Positions 60,605 to 64,000 of a stretch of DNA of 64,000 nt are shown one piece after another. The notes beneath the pieces are model-generated. The model had not been told where the DNA came from. It made no database searches and worked only from the letters and a program-made list of their open reading frames with translations. The DNA is taken from positions 12,805,036 through 12,869,035 of the forward strand of contig QXEO01000247.1 in assembly GCA_007115705.1 (NCBI GenBank). Direction: 5' to 3'. Source of the stretch: Dactylis glomerata. Its lineage: Eukaryota; Streptophyta; Magnoliopsida; Poales; Poaceae. The first letter of the stretch is position 1; the number at the start of each line of letters is the position of its first letter. The translations under genes and the position numbers were made by a program.

Positions 60605-60687
60605 AGTTTCTGCAAAATAACGACATTTGATTAACTAATAAACTAACAAACTTAAAAATACTAACAATATATGATGCTAGATTATTA

Positions 60688-60877
60688 TTCTATTTCTATT
60701 TGCAAAGTAATTCTATTTCTATTTGCAAAGTACTTCTATTTCTATTTGCAAAGTAATTCTATTTCTATTTGCAAAAAATTTCTATTTCTATTTGCAAAGT
60801 AATTCTATTTCTATTTGCAAAATAATTCTATTTCTAATTGCAAAGTAATTCTATTTCTATTTGCAAAAAACTTCTAA
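60688..60877. repeat. 23-bp tandem repeat, about eight units
   Basis: The unit is TTCTATTTCTATTTGCAAAG plus TAA, repeated with minor changes. It lies just upstream of the TNP1 start codon. Confidence 0.9.
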
Positions 60878-60954
60878 CTAAAAAAATACTTCTAAATACT
60901 TCTAACTCTAAACTAAGTACTCCTAACAAACAATTAACTAACTAAATTAACTAA

Positions 60955-61420
60955 CAAATAACTTAATATCTAAAATTTTCTAACTAAAATTTGCTAACTA
61001 AAATTTGCTAACTACAATTTGCTAACTAAAATTTTCTAACTACAATTTGCTAACTAAAATTTTCTAACTAAAATTTGCTAACTAAAATTTGCTAACTAAA
61101 ATTTTCTAACTACAATTTGCTAACTAAAATTTGCTAACTAAAATTTTCTAACTACAATTTGCTAACTAAAATTTTCTAACTAAAATTTGCTAACTAAAAT
61201 TTGCTAACTATAATTTGCTAACTACAATTTGCTAACTAAAATTTTCTAACTACAATTTGCTAACTAAAATTTTCTAACTAAAATTTGCTAACTAAAATTT
61301 GCTAACTAAAATTTTCTAACTACAATTTGCTAACTAAAATTTTCTAACTAAAATTTGCTAACTAAAATTTGCTAACTATAATTTGCTAACTAAAGTTTGC
61401 TAACTTAAATTTTGCTAACC
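60955..61420. repeat. 14-bp tandem repeat, over 30 units
   Basis: Units are CTAACTAAAATTTG, with variants ending TTTTC or starting CTAACTACAA. The variants recur in a higher-order pattern (for example TTTG, TTTG, TTTTC), which implies block duplications of several units. Confidence 0.92.
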
Positions 61421-61454
61421 CTAAAAATTAACAAATAAAAAAATAAAAAAGAAC

Positions 61455-61680
61455 CTTGCGGCACGGTGGTGCGGGCGTGGCCGGGGTGCGCGTGGCCGGG
61501 ACGTGGCCGGGGTGCGCGTGGCCGGGGTGCGCGTGGCCGGGGCACGGGCGCGGCGGCGCGTTTGCGCTGGGCGGGCGCGGTGGCACGGCGGGGCGGGCGC
61601 GGTGGCGCGGCGGGGCGGGCGCGGTGGCGCGTTTGTGGGGCGGGCGCGGTGGCGCGACGGCGCGGTGACCGGCGGCGGCT
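61455..61680. repeat. GC-rich minisatellite
   Basis: GTGGCCGGGGTGCGC recurs about five times at 61478-61545, followed by GGGCGGGCGCGGTGGCGC-type units to about 61660. It lies downstream of the probable TNP1 TATA box on the minus strand. Confidence 0.8.
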
Positions 61681-61782
61681 CAATCCGAAGGGCGGCCGCA
61701 ACGATCCAGAGAAGCAGTCCTCGCGCGCATCGATCGATCTCGGAAACGGCTAAGTGCGGGAGGAAGAAGAAGAGGGGGGGGC

Positions 61783-61789
61783 TTATATA
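61783..61789 (-). promoter_or_regulatory. Candidate TATA box for TNP1
   Basis: The minus strand reads GGGTATATAAGCC. It lies about 1.2 kb upstream of the TNP1 start codon and directly downstream (in transcription direction) of three hairpins. Confidence 0.5.
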
Positions 61790-61796
61790 CCCTCCC

Positions 61797-61948
61797 CCCT
61801 TTAGTCCCGGTTGGGGGCTCCAACCGGGACTAAAGGGTGCCTTTAGTCCCGGCTCGAGCCCCCAACCGGGACTAAAGGGTTTTGGGCGGTTGGCGCCCGA
61901 GCCCCCCCCCCTTTAGTCCCGGCTGGTGGCTCCAGCCGGGACTAAAGG
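61797..61948. repeat. Three CACTA-motif hairpins upstream of TNP1
   Basis: Hairpin 1 (61797-61837) has a perfect 18-bp stem CCCTTTAGTCCCGGTTGG with loop GGGCT. Hairpin 2 (61840-61878) has a 13-bp stem. Hairpin 3 (61910-61948) has a perfect 17-bp stem CCTTTAGTCCCGGCTGG with loop TGGCT. The arms are the same TTTAGTCCCGG motif found at the element's left end. Confidence 0.9.
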
Positions 61949-62031
61949 CGCAATAAATGCGCGCCAAAGCAACAGCAGTTTTTCAGGTTTCATTTCAAAT
62001 AGCAATTTTTAATTTTGAATTGAATTACTAA

Positions 62032-62643
62032 TGTGTATTTTAGAATTGACAAAACTATAAATATGAAAATGTTTGAAATTGAATAACTAATTCAAAACTA
62101 TTTTCTATTTTCAAAATTAATTATTTAACTATCCAAACTATTAACTAGTTTGCCATTTTCAATTAAAACTATAGTAATTAATATTCTTTTTGTGTATTTT
62201 AGAATTTGACAAAACTATAAATATGAAAAGTGTTTGAAATTGAATACTAATTCAAAACTATTTTCTATTTTCAAAATTAATTATTTTAACTATCCAAACT
62301 ATTAACTAGTTTGCCATTTTCAATTAAAACTATAGCAATTAATATTCTTTTTGTGTATTTTAGAATTTGACAAAACTATAAATATGAAAAGTGTTTGAAA
62401 TTGAATAACTAATTCAAAACTATTTTCTATTTTCAAAATTAATTATTTTAACTATCCAAACTATTAACTAGTTTGCCATTTTCAATTAAAACTATAGTAA
62501 TTAATATTCTTTTTGTGTATTTTAGAATTTGACAAAACTATAAATATGAAAAGTGTTTGAAATTGAATAACTAATTCAAAACTATTTTCTATTTTCAAAA
62601 TTAATTATTTTAACTATCCAAACTATTAACTAGTTTGCCATTT
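62032..62643. repeat. About 160-bp tandem repeat, four units
   Basis: Units start at 62032, 62191, 62353 and 62515 with TGTGTATTTTAGAATTTGAC. They are AT-rich and nearly identical. Confidence 0.92.
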
Positions 62644-62892
62644 TCTATTCCTCTCATGATTTTTCATTGAGCCGTTTCATGCACACCAAATGATGTACAG
62701 AGGTACTGGGATGATAACAGCAGAGAAGATGCTGCTTATAGTGAGAATACTGGCTTTGAGGGGAGGGGCTTTAGGAAGACGCAGCACGGTGTGTAAAAAG
62801 CAGGACGGGAAAAGAACTAGTGAGAATCTTCATCATGCATTACATACAAGATTTAATACATTATTATATTATTGCACCAACAATCCTAACTA

Positions 62893-64000
62893 TTATTTCT
62901 GTTTTCTTCTAGGTCGTAGCCATGGAGAATCTTCATCATTCAGTAGGATGCTTGGGTCAGTCTTCACTTTGAAGGGCGGAATTTCATGAAACTTATTATA
63001 ATCTATTGACATGTCTGTCTTGTCATCTACTCCCACGATGTTTCTTTTCCCTGAAAGAACTATGTGGCGCTTTGGCTCATCGGACGATGTCTTCTTTTGC
63101 TGATTTCTTTTTCTCGTTTTTGTAGACATGTCCTTCACATAGAAAACCTGAGCGACATCGTTGGCTAGGACGAATGGTTCGTCCATGTACGCAAGATTGT
63201 TGAGATCCACTGTTGTCATGCCGTACTTTTGGTCTACAACTACCCCCCTCCTGTCAGCTTCACCCATTTGCACCGAAACAAAGGGATCTTAAAAGTAGGT
63301 CCATAGTCAAGTTCCCATATCTCCTCTATGTACCCGTATATGTTTCCAAACAGTGCCCATTCTCGTCTGTTGCATCAAAGCGGACACCACTGTTTTGGTT
63401 GGTGCTCTTTTATCTTGGGCAACCGTGTAAAATGTATTCCCATTTATCTCATACCCTTGGAAAGTACATATAGTCGAAGATGGTGGCCTGGCCAAACAGT
63501 ACAGCTGATCTCCAACGGTGTCATCATTCATGAGATGTGTCTGCAACCAACTACCGAAAGTCTTCTCGTGTTCCCCTTTAATCCAAGAGTCAGCCTTCCC
63601 CGGGTTTTCGGAGCGTAGAATATTCTTGTGTCTCACGATATACGGAGCCACCACGGTGGAATTGTGTAGAAACTGTGTAGTGTGCTTGCGAGAAAGAATG
63701 CCCGTCCATACATACTTTTGCTTTCCTTCCTAGTGTGCCTTTTCCTGTCAGCCTACCCTCATACCGAGATTCAGGAACACCAATCGGCTTAAGGTCAGGA
63801 AGAAAGTCCACACAAAACTCAATGACCTCCTCTGTTCCATAGCCCTTGGAGATGCTTCCTTCTGGCCTAGCACGGTTACGAACATATTTCTTTAAGACTC
63901 CCATGAACCTCTCGAAGGGGAACATATTGTGTAGAAACACAGGACCGAGAATTCTAATCTCTTCGACTAGGTGAACTAGGAGGTGTGTCATTATATTGAA
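62893..64000 (-). pseudogene. CACTA TNP2 transposase, C-terminal part (DUF4218 and DUF4216 types), frameshifted
   Basis: From the window edge the minus strand reads HLLVHLVEEIRILGPVFLHN, MFPFERFMGVLKKYVRNRAR and VIEFCVDFLPDLKPIG, the DUF4218-type end of TNP2. VVAPYIVRHKN and a DUF4216-type region follow (GYEINGNTFYT, VVVDQKYGMTTVDLN, FVLANDVAQVFYVKDM), ending PWLRPRRKQK. Frameshifts are visible near 63668, 63408, 63340 and 63246. The catalytic core lies outside the window. TNP2 would cut the element ends; this copy appears inactive. Confidence 0.85.

Larger units (their letters stand above)
60605..62892. other. Repeat-rich spacer between TNP2 and TNP1, with TNP1 leader
   Basis: Holds four tandem arrays and three hairpins (listed separately). 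A probable minus-strand promoter lies at 61783-61789. The GC-rich block 61455-61740 would be the 5' untranslated exon of TNP1; its frames are Arg/Ala/Pro-rich and not convincing as protein. 62644-62892 has no feature I can name. Confidence 0.5.
50571..64000 (+). mobile_element. Proposed FAR1-type MULE-like unit inserted in the chromovirus LTR, right end off-window
   Basis: At 50571 the LTR changes abruptly to GATTGGGTAATATTACC. A 5' leader region, a FAR1/MULE-type transposase relic and a Ulp1-like gene follow, all on the plus strand. The unit is interrupted at 56307 by a CACTA element. I see no terminal inverted repeat partner, because the right end lies beyond the window. That this is one element is inference from the clean LTR break and the shared orientation. 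Confidence 0.4.
56307..64000 (-). mobile_element. CACTA (En/Spm-type) DNA transposon, right end off-window
   Basis: The terminus CACTAGTGGGGACGG at 56307 follows GTA, the likely 3-bp target duplication. It leads into subterminal TTTAGTCCCGG / CCGGGACTAAA repeats. The element then holds, on the minus strand, a TNP1-like gene with a Ulp1-like C-terminus (56744-60604), a repeat-rich middle, and the 3' end of TNP2 (62893 to the edge). The gene order TNP2 then TNP1 is usual for this superfamily. The opposite terminus must lie to the right of the window. Confidence 0.88.

Noticed and set aside
60688..61420. Centromeric or telomeric satellite
   Set aside because: Short local arrays within one CACTA element, with units (23 and 14 bp) unlike grass centromere or telomere repeats.
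61405..61916. Arg/Pro/Ala-rich frames on both strands
   Set aside because: They follow the GC-rich minisatellite and the TNP1 leader. No domain is visible and composition explains the openness.

Overview
The window is nuclear DNA of a grass, most likely a Pooideae species (the wheat, barley, oat and ryegrass side of the family). This rests on the transposon families present: a Ty1/copia element whose LTR begins with the GGAAATATGCCCTAGAGGC signature of the Angela/WIS/BARE group, a CACTA element with TTTAGTCCCGG subterminal motifs, a SIRE/Maximus-type gag, and Tat-lineage gypsy elements. The genus cannot be fixed from sequence alone. I found no convincing ordinary host gene. Almost everything assignable is transposon DNA, and much of it is inserted into older transposon DNA.

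Layout. 1-1385: 5'-truncated-by-window LINE reverse transcriptase (minus). 1392-1865: 50-bp hairpin tandem array. 2106-6167: MULE with a broken three-exon mudrA-like transposase (minus). 6168-11196: unassigned, gene-like but unrecognised. 11197-11720: small non-autonomous CACTA-like element. 12782-31070: three-level nest. Outer gypsy G2 (minus, TSD GGCCC) holds gypsy G1 (plus, 13932 to about 28036), which holds a copia element (minus, 15056-23442, TSD GTCCT). 34779-39432: 5' part of a SIRE/Maximus-type copia element with gag but no pol. 40472-50570: chromodomain gypsy (minus) with 3.5-kb LTRs, no gag and a frameshifted pol. 50571 to the right edge: a FAR1-type MULE-like unit (plus) carrying a transposase relic and a Ulp1-like gene. 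From 56307 a CACTA element (minus) interrupts that unit and runs off the window.

How the parts relate. The right side appears to be a second three-level nest (chromovirus LTR, then MULE-like unit, then CACTA), but its right-hand ends lie outside the window. The CACTA element carries the only multi-exon gene I could read without a break: a seven-exon TNP1-like gene (56744-60604, 1086 residues) ending in a Ulp1/C48 cysteine-protease-like domain. The same element's TNP2 3' portion (62893-64000) is frameshifted. Gypsy G1 carries two antisense, spliced coiled-coil reading frames after its protease and has no RT or integrase. The copia element has nearly identical LTRs around a decayed, rearranged interior. 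Several elements here therefore look dependent on proteins supplied from elsewhere.

Limits. Family names come from recognising motifs by eye, not from searches. Splice sites are inferred from GT/AG signals and frame continuity. Long stretches (6168-11196, 11721-12776, 31071-34778, 39433-40471) remain unassigned.
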